A stretch of DNA of 64,000 nt from Hymenopellis radicata (Eukaryota > Basidiomycota > Agaricomycetes > Agaricales > Physalacriaceae). Within the stretch, counting starts at the first letter, position 1. Each line of letters opens with the position of its first letter. Below are positions 23,903 through 34,282 of this stretch, piece by piece. The position numbers and the translations under genes are program-made. The notes below the pieces were generated by a model. That model saw only the letters and a list, made by a program, of their open reading frames with translations, was not told where the DNA came from and ran no database searches. Where the stretch lies: NCBI GenBank assembly GCA_015501595.1, contig JADNRX010000003.1, positions 248,001 to 312,000 on the forward strand. The letters run 5' to 3'.

Positions 23903-25501
23903 GACGGAAACGCTTTGAGTAGAAGGGCGCCTCGTCGGGGGTTACTAGTAGAGAGCAGAGACGGGGTAGGGGCCAATCTTGAATTGAACCTTCGAACATA
24001 GGGGGCCAACATTCTGCCTCCGCAACGGAACACCGCCTATTCTGGCGTATTCTGCTTTCCAAATCCAAGACAGTAGACGAGATTTCACGGATACGCGACT
24101 GATCGCCTGTGATTTTCGTTGAGATCCTGAACCGGCGTTCAACGTTATGCAGAACGTTGGGAGTTGGTCGCTGCTAAGTTGCACGTTGAAGATATAGAGT
24201 AGACTGTTGGTCAACGTTGCGAATCACCTTGAAAAGTAGAGTCAACGTGGATTTCGCCTCTGTTTAGATATGCATTGCAACCAGCGATGTGCGAAATGGC
24301 GTAAGAATCTGCGGTAACCACTCCCACTTGCACTCCGCCTGCCACGCCGCCTTGCAATACTTCCAATACTCAGGTAGCCACGCCAGGCAATAATCGCAGA
24401 CACCCCCGTCCCTCTCCCGGCACTTCCTCGACCATCGCAGCGAAGTCATTGTGAGTTAGGACGGGACGGTGAGCTCTGCGACGGGATGAGGTGCTGTATC
24501 CAGGATTTCCACCTCTGTACATCGTTCATCGAAGGAAAAGGACAAGTGCAATTACACCACACGGAAACTGAAAGTGGGTGGTTGATGTGTCATGTGATGG
24601 GCCCGTGGAAGAAAGTCGTTCGGTTCGTGAAGTTGCAGTCGAGGTGCTGCAGCTTGGAAGGGAACAAAGGCAAAAAGTCGACCGCCGCGATACGACCAAG
24701 GCGCGAGTCTAAACACCGAGGTGTAGAGGATGCCTACGGGAGACTAGTGTCCACCCCGCCTACCGGTATAGGTACTAAATGGGGTGCATCATAGCCAGGT
24801 AACAGAGCGAGAGAGTGCTAACATGCCGTCGTTAGTCAAGGCACGGAGGGAAAGACAAAGCTCGTGGAAAGGAACAGCGATTCACGAAAGAGCCGATGCA
24901 AGGCAACAATTTCGACACGGAGACGCAATTAATTCATTGCTTGTGAGTTTCCTGGAAGGCCTTCAGCTTCGTCGAGAGCCTGAAACCTATATCGTCGCGA
25001 ACGGTGATGATGGTCAGAAGCCAAGTCCATAAACGGAAGTCCTCCTCGACCGCAATAGATTAACGCGCACCCGTAGGCATGCCACTGCAAAGTACAAGCT
25101 CAAGCAAAAAGGCGAGAGAGAGAAAAAAAAAAAGTAGCACTATTGTATTTGTAAAGTAGTCCAAGTCATTCCCGAAGCCGTCATATACATAAAAAAACAT
25201 GAAAATAGTACGTCCATAATATGATTGCCAATACCCTCCATGCCACAGGTAAAGGAACGAAAGATCGTCAAAAAGAAAGAGGGGGGAAAAATAGTAGTTT
25301 GCGTAATTCAGAGCAATGCATATGTGGGTAGTTGACCAGGTATCGAAAAGCGAGAGCGCACACAAAGACAAAGGAGATTCCAGAGCAATTATTGCAGTCT
25401 AGGTGAACGATACAACGAGAGGACAGGAGGGAATAAACTAGAGAAAGATGCTGTTTATTAGAAAGTGTACAAATGAGGGTGTGGTATACAGGTCTTACAC
25501 A
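23903..25501. other. Intergenic, 1.6 kb
   Basis: No supported gene. A 61-codon minus frame at 24264-24449, rich in Cys and Trp, is noted without a family. 25.1-25.4 kb is A/T-rich with a poly-A run and resembles 3' flanking DNA of the gene that ends at 25502. Confidence 0.5.
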
Positions 25502-28252
25502 TCATCGCCGTCTATATGTTGCTTGTTGCTGCTGCCAAAGTGCAAGTGGTACATCTTCATCTTCAGTCTCTTGCTCTTCCGCTGTGCGCGGACGTCGCCC
25601 ATTGGAACTGGTACTAGTGGGTGCTGTCGTCCCAGCATACGCACTATGCCCCTTTCGTAATTTACCATTTACAGGTGGGGGAGTTGGTGACGGTATAGCT
25701 GTCGCAGACAGTGAGCGACTGGGGGTTCGTGAGCTCGGAGACGTCATGGCAGCGTTGAAGCCTTGCTGCGGTGGAGATCGTGAGCGCCGCGGACCATTAT
25801 TGGAGACGGTGGCGGCGATTTGGATGCGTTTCGAGGCCGTTGGGATCCCGGCTGCTGTGGCCAGCCGGACGGCTCCAAAGGTTGCATCGCGCCAGGAGGT
25901 AGGCGCTGCTGCTGCTGTGGTTGCTGGTACTGCTGGGAATCGGCAGAGTAATAGTAATCGGCGCCATTGGTATCCTGGCCGGTCTGCTGGTATATTTGAG
26001 GCTGCCGATACGGCTGAGGTGCTCCCGTAGCAGGCGGCGTTGACGCCGGACGATTCTGTGATTGGGGTGTGGGATTATTATAACCTCCCCCGTACCCGTA
26101 TTCTTCCTCCATAGCATGATGCTGCATGTCGTACTGAGGGCTCTTGACAGGCATCTCCGCTCGTCTTCCGCCAGCACCTGCAGGCGCAGGTTTCGTTAAC
26201 GGCCCACGCCGCGGAGAAGCCTCACGCTTCTTCGCCTCTGGCCCCTCTTTTTCCTTCTGCTCCTTCTCCAACCTCTCCTTTTCAAGCTTTTCCTGCTGCT
26301 CTCGTTCCTTCTCCTGCTGCTGCTGTGCAGTCAGACCGGCAGGTCCGGCACCCGCACCCGCCCCAGCAGCATTTGCCTGTCCGTTTGGCGGAGTGGTGGG
26401 ATTTTGGGCCTTGTTGATAACACCCAGATACCAGAACATCAAGTTACTAATCAAGACTTGTTCATAGAGTGGACGTCGGGGGTTCGCCAGTTTTATGTGA
26501 CTCAAGCGATAGATCGCACGTTCGACATGAATGGGATATCTCGACCAGTTGTTAACGCCAGGACTGCCCACAGGCGATGGGGGAGGCTGATAGCTTTTCG
26601 CAGATTTGGAAGAACCAAGCAGGGCAGCCGCCGCTTCACGTCCCGCGGCGACGCCATGCACACCCATAGGGACACCCTCGCTCTCCTTGTGTTTTTTGCC
26701 GCCAAAGAGCGAACCAAAGAACCCGGACTCCTTCTCCTTTTCAGCGCGTTCTCGTGTCTCCCGCTCCTTGTCCTTGGCCGTAGCTTTTTTACCTCCCTTG
26801 TCAGCTCCCCATTTTCCGAAAAGACCTTTCTTGTCCTTGTCTTTTCGTTGAGGCTGCGGACTGGGAGGCGCTGATAAGAAGGCTGGCTGTGATGTCGGGT
26901 GAGTAGGTGTAGGCGCGGCTGGCGTAAGCGCAGGTTCTGGTGAACGTGGGGGAGATATGCTAGGAGGAGCTGCTTCCGCAGGAGACGGTGTCCGAGAAGG
27001 TTGTTGGGGCTGCTCTGAAATGGGTGGAGATAGTAAGCGCTGCGGTTGGGGGTGATGTAGGACGGGTTCAAGAGCATCAAAGAGTGACGTCTGCGAGTCT
27101 GCTTGGATCGGAGGGAGCTCGAGTGAAGGCTCCGGCGGTGGAGATGCAGATACGACCACGGGCATAGGCTGGTCGTCCTCGTCGTCCTCTCGAACGTAGG
27201 CATCGAATATAGAAGCCTCTTCACTGTAGGAAGACTCAGGTCGGGGCTGAGCTACCTCCGCATCAAATGTGCGCCTCCGAGTAAGTTGGGCATCATCACC
27301 GTGCTCACTGGAAGACCGATCGCCTGAGGTTCGCTTCTCGTTCAAGGTAACTGGGTTCGTGCCAGATCGAGCAGCAGCACCGCGCCTGGTCGAACCAAAG
27401 CGATGACCATTGCCATCTCCAGGCAGACCAGGTTTGCGGATTTTGGTGCGATTTGCTCGACGGAGTATTTGATTGGGAGGAGGGACGATGATGGGTACAT
27501 CCGCTTCGTCTCCCATGTCAGGCATGTCGTCCATTTTGTCAATAGCTGCGGATGCTGTTTAGCAATTGGGCTACATATAACGAGGAGAGATTAGACGCAC
27601 CAGTCGGGGACACATTAAAACTAAGACTCCGCCGTAGAATGCTCCGCAATTTAGATGGGTCATCACTCTCGGAGGCCTCCTCTGCCAGCTCCTCTAGCCT
27701 CTGCAAGTCGCTGATAGTGAGCTGAGGGCCTTGCTTGTTGTACATACTGGTCCGATTCCGTCTCAATGGTACAATCTGCTCTTCCTCGTCGCCGACGCCG
27801 TCATTTTCCGATGGTCGGTATTGTCTGCTCAGCATAGAACGCTTCCTGCCCAACAGACTGGACGAGGATGACAGGGAACTGGACCTGCTCGGGCCTCCAT
27901 CTGACGGGGGCGGATTCCTGGCATGCTCCTTGAGAAAAGCACGAAATTCAGCAGGGGCAATTTCTGGATGGACGCTGGCGGGGACCCAGAAGAGATGGAA
28001 AGGGTCGTCTGCAGGCTGATTAGTGCCGTCCGGGCCGCCACTGAGGCTGGTGTCTTCAGAGCTGGAGCTGTCTTCGTGTGAGGCGCTCGAGGAATCGCCA
28101 TCTCCTGACCAATATGACGAGGTTGGCGACGACGCCGACGACGGGTTGGGCAGATCTGGGTCGATGCTTAGGGCGCCTGGGGTAGCCGACCGACGTTTGA
28201 GGTCGCGCAGAGCCTCGACCTCGCGCTGTATCTCGTATTCAGAGGGCTGCAT
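25502..28252 (-). CDS. Zds1-like protein (Zds C-terminal domain)
   Basis: Budding-yeast Zds1/2 act with PP2A-Cdc55 in mitotic exit and polarity; the role here is inferred by homology. Exon 1 (from 28252) carries a serine-rich acidic region and FHLFWVPASVHPEIAP. An intron at about 27629-27584 joins PTASAAIDKMDD in phase. The long second exon is disordered and Pro/Gln-rich, with the diagnostic domain RYPIHVERAIYRLSHIKLA then LISNLMFWYLGVIN. The frame breaks near 25796-25803: as read it stops at 25744, while restoring one A would continue through NNGPRRSRSPPQQG to a stop at 25502. The continuation looks like genuine coding sequence, so 25502 is given as the end. Confidence 0.82.
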
Positions 28253-29326
28253 GCCGTCGCTATAGCGGGGGAGAAACGACCGAGACGAAAGAGATGATGG
28301 AGGTAATTAGTAGCGCCCAGTATTGGCACCGCTGTCGTGCGTGCCGTCGAGCGTCGTCGTCGCTGGCAGCGATGAGCAAAGGCAAATCGTGCGCAGGAGA
28401 GGGTACTACTGTAAAGAGCCCTTACTCTGTTTGGAACTGGACCGAGGCGTTCGGCCACTCCGCCGGCACAGACACCCACACTCATTTATTCCGCTCTCTC
28501 TCTCTCAGCCATTTCTGTTCTATACTATACGTACAACTTCTCGTACACAATTCTCTCCTTCCTCAACAGCACCATACGATACATATCACGCAACATTATC
28601 TTCTCAATGATCCGGGCCCGAACTCAAAAGCTGCCATTGACACCCAAGTGGACGCAGTGTTTCAGGAAAGATTTACCCATCTGTCAGCCTAGCCAGCTGA
28701 AGCAGGCCGACCGTTGTCCTGCTTCAAAGAGCTGTTCTCGCGCCGCAGTTCCTGGATGACTGCCTTGATTAAACTTTAGCTTCGCCAACCTTGACTACGC
28801 GCGAAATACTCCTACCGCCAGTGCCTCAGGATTGACGCCGCCTTCTATCATCCTTACGCACGTCGTCAATGTTTCGCGATCCAGCCGCGTGTTCAAAAGT
28901 TGCGATATTTCATGCAATACTAGGCCCTCGGTTACCACTGACACACATCGTTCATATAACTATATACTCACTATCGAGCGTTTGTTGGGCCGCGTTGATG
29001 CGGTCGGTCTCTTTTGAGGACATGATGGTGGCAAAAGGCAGACTTCGAATCAACTCGTAATACGCCAGAAGCCTGTCCACGAAAGGTAATCACCGCTTGG
29101 TCACTCGTACCTTAAACGAGGCGACAGTCATATCAGCTAAGTACTCAGTACTCAGAGGTCAAAGACCACCGGGCCAATATTGAATATTTCATGAATGTGT
29201 AATACAGTACGCTACAAGAAATATGCGTCAAGTGAAATACGTGCTTTACAACAGATGCCTTCGCAACTGATTACTAGATACTGTACAGTAAATTAAATGT
29301 ATCTTTTTTGCAATAACGGACCCATT
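28253..29326. other. Intergenic, 1.1 kb
   Basis: Upstream region of the Zds1-like gene and 3' flank of the monooxygenase. It contains CT-rich tracts (CTCTCTCTCTCTCAGCC near 28495). No gene is supported. Confidence 0.5.
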
Positions 29327-31416
29327 CTACTTTTGTCGAGCACAAAATACGCCACGGAAATAATCCCTCAACCCCATACTATCCTGCACAACAGCACCAA
29401 TGAACCCATCCGGGCGCACAATAACCGTGAAACACCCCTCCGTAAACGAATACGCATCATACGCATGCCCACGTGTATCCTCAACCGCCACGTCTGCATA
29501 GAACGGCCCACAACACTTTGCACTCCCCGCCCGCAGAACCTGCACCACGCGCACAGTCTCGGGAGACCACGCCGCCACCTCCGGACCATCGCAAAGCACC
29601 GGTTCGGCTCTTCGGTAAAGACCAGCACGGTATGGCGTGCGCACGAAAGCATATCGAAAAGACGCACCGTGGTGGCCGCCGTGTCCTCGTCTAGCTTCAG
29701 GCTCACCAAGGCCGGAGCATCTGGAGCGCGGTCCCCTGCGTGGAGCTGAGACCCTAATTCCGCACCATATGAGTCAATCTCGTCTTCATCTTCAGGAAAT
29801 TCATCCTCGTGTGCACTCTGCTCGTCCAGAACGATGGAGCTCCAGCGGTAATTGACGCCCAGCTGGAGTAAACTGCCACCCCGGCCCCATACGGAGGGCT
29901 TCTCCCTTTTCACAAATGTCTGATTGAGAAGAACAGTCGTTTGGTTCAACATTTCCGCAATAACGGGGAGTCGTTCTTCCGTATATGAATTGAGCAGAGT
30001 ATGAGGTGAAAAGCCTCGTTGGATGTGCGCGATTTTCCAAGCGAGGTTGAACGAGTCCTGAATACCGGTATTCATGCCCTGAAGGGGGACGGGTGAGAAT
30101 CAGCTTTATTCTGAGAAAATTGGCCGCCGTACCTGCCCGCCTGTGAAGCTATGGACATGTGCAGAATCTAGCCTCGCAATCAGACGCCGAATCGCTCCGA
30201 ATGCGCAATATTCTCACCTCCAGCAAGCCAAACCCGTCCTTTACCAAAGCTGTCTACCATGCGGATGTTCGGCCTGTAAATTGAGCATGGCGTGAACACA
30301 AAGTCAAAACCCCGTAGTGAAACGCGTACCGATAGTTCGACACCCAAGTGATTTCCCCGAATCTGACAAGATTATTACTGACCCCGGTGCCTCGTATAAA
30401 CATTTCCCGAAGGCCTTGGGAATCAGACGCCATGGATGTGTTGTCTATGTCCTTGCCAGCTAGGATGAAACTGAAAAGTGAAGGAACTTCCGTCGGCCGG
30501 AGGCTTATTCTGAAGAGAATGAGCTGGTCGCACGAGCTGGAGAGCACAGTACGTACAAAGTGGTACTCGCATCACCCCACATGTGCCAGAACTGAACAGA
30601 AGACAGATAGTCAATCAGCAACGCCGAGTAAAGTTTTAAGATAGAAAACTCACTTCCTGATCCAATCCTTGTATTATGATGTCCCCGACAACGATTTTGT
30701 CCACATTATTGTCTCCCCCGCAAACGATACACCCAGTTGTTTGCGAACAATGCCCCTGGCGCCATCTGTGCCTACCACCCAGTCATATCGCGCGTCCGCC
30801 ACAGATCCAGATTGGTGAAGTTTCACATTGACACCGTCATCGTCTTGTTCGAAGGAAAGTAGTTCCGTGCCAAGTTCAAGGGGCACTGATACTTTTGTTC
30901 GAGCTCCTCTCGTAGAATGGCCTCGAGTCGGTCCTGACCCAGGCAAAGTACATTGAGCTGCTCCTTAGTCAGTCGCCGAGTCGGAGGAGGAGTTACAGCG
31001 GATAACGAACATAAGGAAACGAGGCCGTGGGCTCCGTGTGGGGCGCCATTTCGAAGGTGCCGGTGGGGTGAAGACCAGCTTCCAGCTCGTAAGTTTTCAC
31101 GCGCGGTGTTGGAAACGCGAGGTCGAGGATCGGTTCTGCGAGTCCAAGCAACTCAAACAGTTCCATAGCGCGGGGCTGTTTGGTGTTAATGGCCATTCTG
31201 GCATGTCAAATGTAGCTGCACACCATAATCCCAGCTCCACGCTGCCCAATGCGTAACTCTGGATTTTTGTCAATGATACGAACGGGATTCCATTCTTGAT
31301 GAGGGAAAGAGCGAGGACTAAACCAGAAGGACCAGCTCCTACCTGAGTAGAGTAATATCAGAAGACATCCTCGACGAGGCGAATTCACTCACTACGAGGA
31401 CTTTTGGTGAAGACAT
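29327..31416 (-). CDS. FAD-dependent monooxygenase, phenol hydroxylase type
   Basis: A flavoprotein of the PheA/TfdB family that hydroxylates aromatic substrates. The Rossmann motif VVGAGPSGLVLALSLIKNG follows a first intron. GQRGAGIMPRAMELFELLG, WVVGTDGARGIVRKQLG (DG motif), FWHMWGDAST and RVWLAGDSAHVHSFTGGQGM (GD motif) follow. A thioredoxin-like C-terminal region ends RGVFCARQK. At least six short introns were read. One-base breaks occur near 30893 (AAAA), 30705-30711 and 29600 (CC); the last could instead be an intron. Each is mended by adding one base to a short run. It is either a recent pseudogene or a gene with sequencing errors. Confidence 0.82.
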
Positions 31417-31814
31417 GAATGTCGCTCTCCAGGAACGGGGTCGCGTATCGACAAGATGGTTTATACCCAGGAAAATGCAATAAATAGCGAGATAGACTTG
31501 AGGCTTGCCGCATACAGGCGATGGCCTGGACTTGTTCCAGAACGTGGGGACGCTCTCTGATCGGTCCTTGTTCCTCCGCCTCGCGTATTTTCGGGCACAT
31601 AATGGCCAAGGCACGCCCAGCGATGTGGATCGGTGGAAACAACATGGATTTATACGCGCTACCGAGTACATAAGGCGGCGTTACCACACACCGCACGACG
31701 ACGCCGACAAGGCCTAATCTATATAATAAGGTGATGAGCATGCCAACAGCTCAGCAACGAAAATAATTACGCAGATATTCCATCACATCGCGGATTACAT
31801 CCGCCCGCCCTCAC
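31417..31814. other. Intergenic, 0.4 kb
   Basis: Between the monooxygenase start and the TMA16 stop. Nothing beyond likely promoter sequence is recognised. Confidence 0.5.
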
Positions 31815-32543
31815 TCATCCGTCTACCACCATTTGGGTCTCCACCTCGACCAGTTGTGGCGCGTCGTCGTCATCATTGGTGGGTATTAGTGGCTTTGCGG
31901 AGCCGACTATTGTATGATGCTTTCCAGGCCTGGAAACGACCACCGAGTCTGGATTTGTGCTTGATATGCGGATGAATCGAAGGAGCTGAATGAATGCAAC
32001 TTCCTTCTGATCCCATCTCCTGAACAGTTCCACTGTCGGGGGATGGGTCAGGTCTATTACCTCTAGGGCCGAGTCAATTGCATGTGGCAACAACCGAAAT
32101 ATTGACCCACCCAATCCTGTGCGATATTCTTCTGATTCGCGCAAATTGACCTCTTCAAGCTTGGTCTCTTTTACGCTCTTTGGTCGGCCCTTTCTCCGGG
32201 CAGCCTGCTCTTCAGCCAGTTCATCATCATGTCGGGTAAGCCAAATGTCGCGGACGATGGCATGTAGTTCATCTAGACTGAGTTCACCAGTTTCGGGTAT
32301 ACAACTATAGAAAAAGTTGTAGACATCCGCTGATAAAGATAAGGGATTTGTCGAGTGAGCATTCATTGACTTACCAAGATGGTTGTGCTTTTTTCCGCGA
32401 ACACTGGCCTGGCTGCCCATTTTCCCCTTGCGTAACGCTTTTCGTGCAAGCTGACCCGCTTTCCGTGATTGCGGATGGTAGACTTTCTCTTTCTTCACTT
32501 TTTCGGCCACAGAGGCAGCTTTTCCGGTTTTTGTGGGAGCCAT
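31815..32543 (-). CDS. TMA16: Translation machinery-associated protein 16 (Tma16)
   Basis: Binds pre-60S ribosomal particles late in nuclear assembly. The start at 32543 gives MAPTKTGKAASVAEKVKKEK and the typical basic leader KVYHPQSRKAGQLARKALRKG. An intron with GTAAGT and TATCAG leads in phase to ADVYNFFYSCIPETGELSLDELHAIVRDIWLTRHDDELAEE. The family's HAIDSALEVIDLTHPPTVELFRRWD follows. The tail is acidic (NDDDDAPQLVEVE). It lies head to head with MED10. Confidence 0.9.
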   Translation of the reverse strand: MAPTKTGKAASVAEKVKKEKVYHPQSRKAGQLARKALRKGKMGSQASVRGKKHNHLGKSMNAHSTNPLSLSADVYNFFYSCIPETGELSLDELHAIVRDIWLTRHDDELAEEQAARRKGRPKSVKETKLEEVNLRESEEYRTGLGGSIFRLLPHAIDSALEVIDLTHPPTVELFRRWDQKEVAFIQLLRFIRISSTNPDSVVVSRPGKHHTIVGSAKPLIPTNDDDDAPQLVEVETQMVVDG

Positions 32544-32611
32544 CGTCGAAGAGCAGGAAGTGGTTGGAGTCAGTGCCCAAAATGGAAAGCCCATTTTCGT
32601 CACGAACCACG
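32544..32611. promoter_or_regulatory. 68-bp divergent start-to-start region, TMA16 / MED10
   Basis: Only 68 bp separate the two start codons, too little for two separate promoters with leaders. The two transcripts probably overlap at their 5' ends or share one compact bidirectional initiator. Confidence 0.55.
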
Positions 32612-33278
32612 ATGACCATGCCGCCTCCTCCAGCCCCCGAGTCCGTTGTTGCACTAAATTGGTATCAATATATCTGATGCCTTATCTCAAACAGCTCACC
32701 GCGCTCGTCGCAGTCGCCTCCGCCGTCGGGCATCCAAGGCGACCTTGAGCTCGAGCTGCTGGACCTTGCCAATGCCCTGTACCAGCTCGGCACGACCGTC
32801 ATCAACGATTCGACAAAGGAGCGCGACCGACCGGGGCAGCCAAATGCAAAGCCAGTCGGCGCAAAAGTGTATGTATCGGTCGACCATCCGATCTGCCTTT
32901 CTCTGAATTGTGGCCCAGAAACGAAGTCGTACACCACCTAGGACGGCTTGACGATTTGGCGCAGCAAACACAAACAATGATCCCCATGGAAGTTTTGGCA
33001 GAGATTGACAATGGACGCAATCCAATGCAGCTTACGCGTGACAGGATTGAACGCGCCGCCACAGAGAATCAGTTTATGAACGGCAAGATTGCCGCTCTCG
33101 ACGTCAGTATTCCAAACACGACTATTCCTTCTTATCTCTGAACAGTATACAGTCCTACCGCACTTACCTGAACGAGGCTCTCATACAAAACTGGCCGGAT
33201 CTCGAAGATGTTCTTGCACCCAAAGTCGTCAAGGAAGAGCCCATCACGAACGGTATCATCCCCACGAACGGCCATTGA
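32612..33278 (+). CDS. MED10: Mediator complex subunit 10
   Basis: Middle-module subunit of the RNA polymerase II Mediator. The start is at 32612 (or in frame at 32618: MPPPPAPESVVALN). A very short intron (about 33 nt) leads to DLELELLDLANALYQLG. A second intron (GTATGT) joins in phase to NEVVHHLGRLDDLAQQ, then MIPMEVLAEIDNGRNPMQLT and ERAATENQFMNGK, the most conserved Med10 block. A third intron leads to YRTYLNEALIQNWPDLEDVL. It ends IIPTNGH at 33278. A decayed fragment of this gene lies at 49.1-49.4 kb. Confidence 0.9.
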
Positions 33279-33495
33279 TCTTACCACACGATATTTCTGG
33301 CTCTGCCTACGCGCAGAAGCTCTGCTCCGTGACTCCGCAGATTGCAGTACATGAACAGGTGTAGGATGAATTGCATTGGCACGCGCGGCTCGTAATTGGC
33401 TCCCACAGCTTGCTTCACGCGGTCACTTGGACACAGCATCTTCGTCTCAAATCGAATAATTATAAGTAGAAGACAATGCAGCTTGATGTTATACT

Positions 33496-34185
33496 TATTA
33501 GATTCGCACGGATGCTAGATATTCTCTGCTTGACCCAGCATCCAATGTACGACACGAACTTGTAAACCTTGCATGATTCAGAATATCGTATTTGACCTGC
33601 GTGAGTACTTGGGGAATGATCCCAAGTCAACATAAGCCTCCGATGAGTGCGAAGCAAAAGGACTGTCCTGTCCCGTTAATAGACTGAACTTTCACAGCAG
33701 TCGAGTGTAGAGCCTCAGTCAGTCCTACACGCCCGTCAGGAAACTCTAGGTAGCTGGCCATGCTCGAGTTGCTCAACTGACCATGGGGGAGGAGGGCTAG
33801 CCAGGTAACCTGATGCCTACAATATGAACAAGTGTCGATATACTACACTACGACTACACTACTGTAACTACTATACCAACACTTGTTCATATTGCAGACA
33901 GAGGTTACCTGGGGGCGTGCGACGCATCGTCGGTCTGTGACTAGCTGCAATCATTCAGTCTATCCAGAGAGGATCAGGCCTTATAACTCTTGGCTCAGAA
34001 TTTGTAGGCCTGTAAGAGATAGTGAGTATTGCACTGTAGGCAGAGTGAAACGGAATTCAGGAGGACAAGTAATTTCGATCGCGTTAATGTCTATGGGTTT
34101 TGACATCAACAGAAGACACAACATGTCGCGGCCGATAAAAACGACTTCACAATATAGATTGTGCCTTCATGGTGAAGAGGTCGCC
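33496..34185 (-). repeat. Dispersed repeat, copy B (inverted)
   Basis: The longest copy. It matches copy A from 3812 back to 3373 and 1237-1118, and copy C from 51132 back to about 50560. It lacks the hAT-like insertion, reading through AGCTAGTC. It lies between the 3' ends of MED10 and the beta-mannosidase gene. Confidence 0.85.
33801..33912. repeat. Hairpin of the dispersed repeat, copy B
   Basis: The clearest version: CCAGGTAACCTGATGCCTAC followed by AATATGAACAAGTGT on one arm, facing ACACTTGTTCATATTGCAG and GAGGTTACCTGG on the other. Arms are about 40 bp and the loop is about 40 nt of GTAGT-like repeats. Confidence 0.8.
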
Positions 34186-34282
34186 TGAAAGTCCGAGTTA
34201 CTCATGACGGTAAATGAGCAAGTTCGCGTTACCATAAACACAAATACAAGTACACAACACGCTCAGCTTGTCACGTTCACTC

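Noticed and set aside
30530..30580. A frameshift between GDASTT and LRPTEVPS in the monooxygenase
   Set aside because: A 48-nt intron with GTACGT and CTTCAG joins them in phase, so no break is needed.
29590..30900. Programmed minus-one frameshifting in the monooxygenase
   Set aside because: No classic slippery heptamer with a following structure is evident, breaks of both signs occur in other genes, and each is explained by one homopolymer base.
33801..33912. Repeat hairpin considered as a tRNA, riboswitch or terminator
   Set aside because: No tRNA arms or T-loop consensus; the arms are too long and the loop is a simple repeat. It recurs only within the dispersed repeat.
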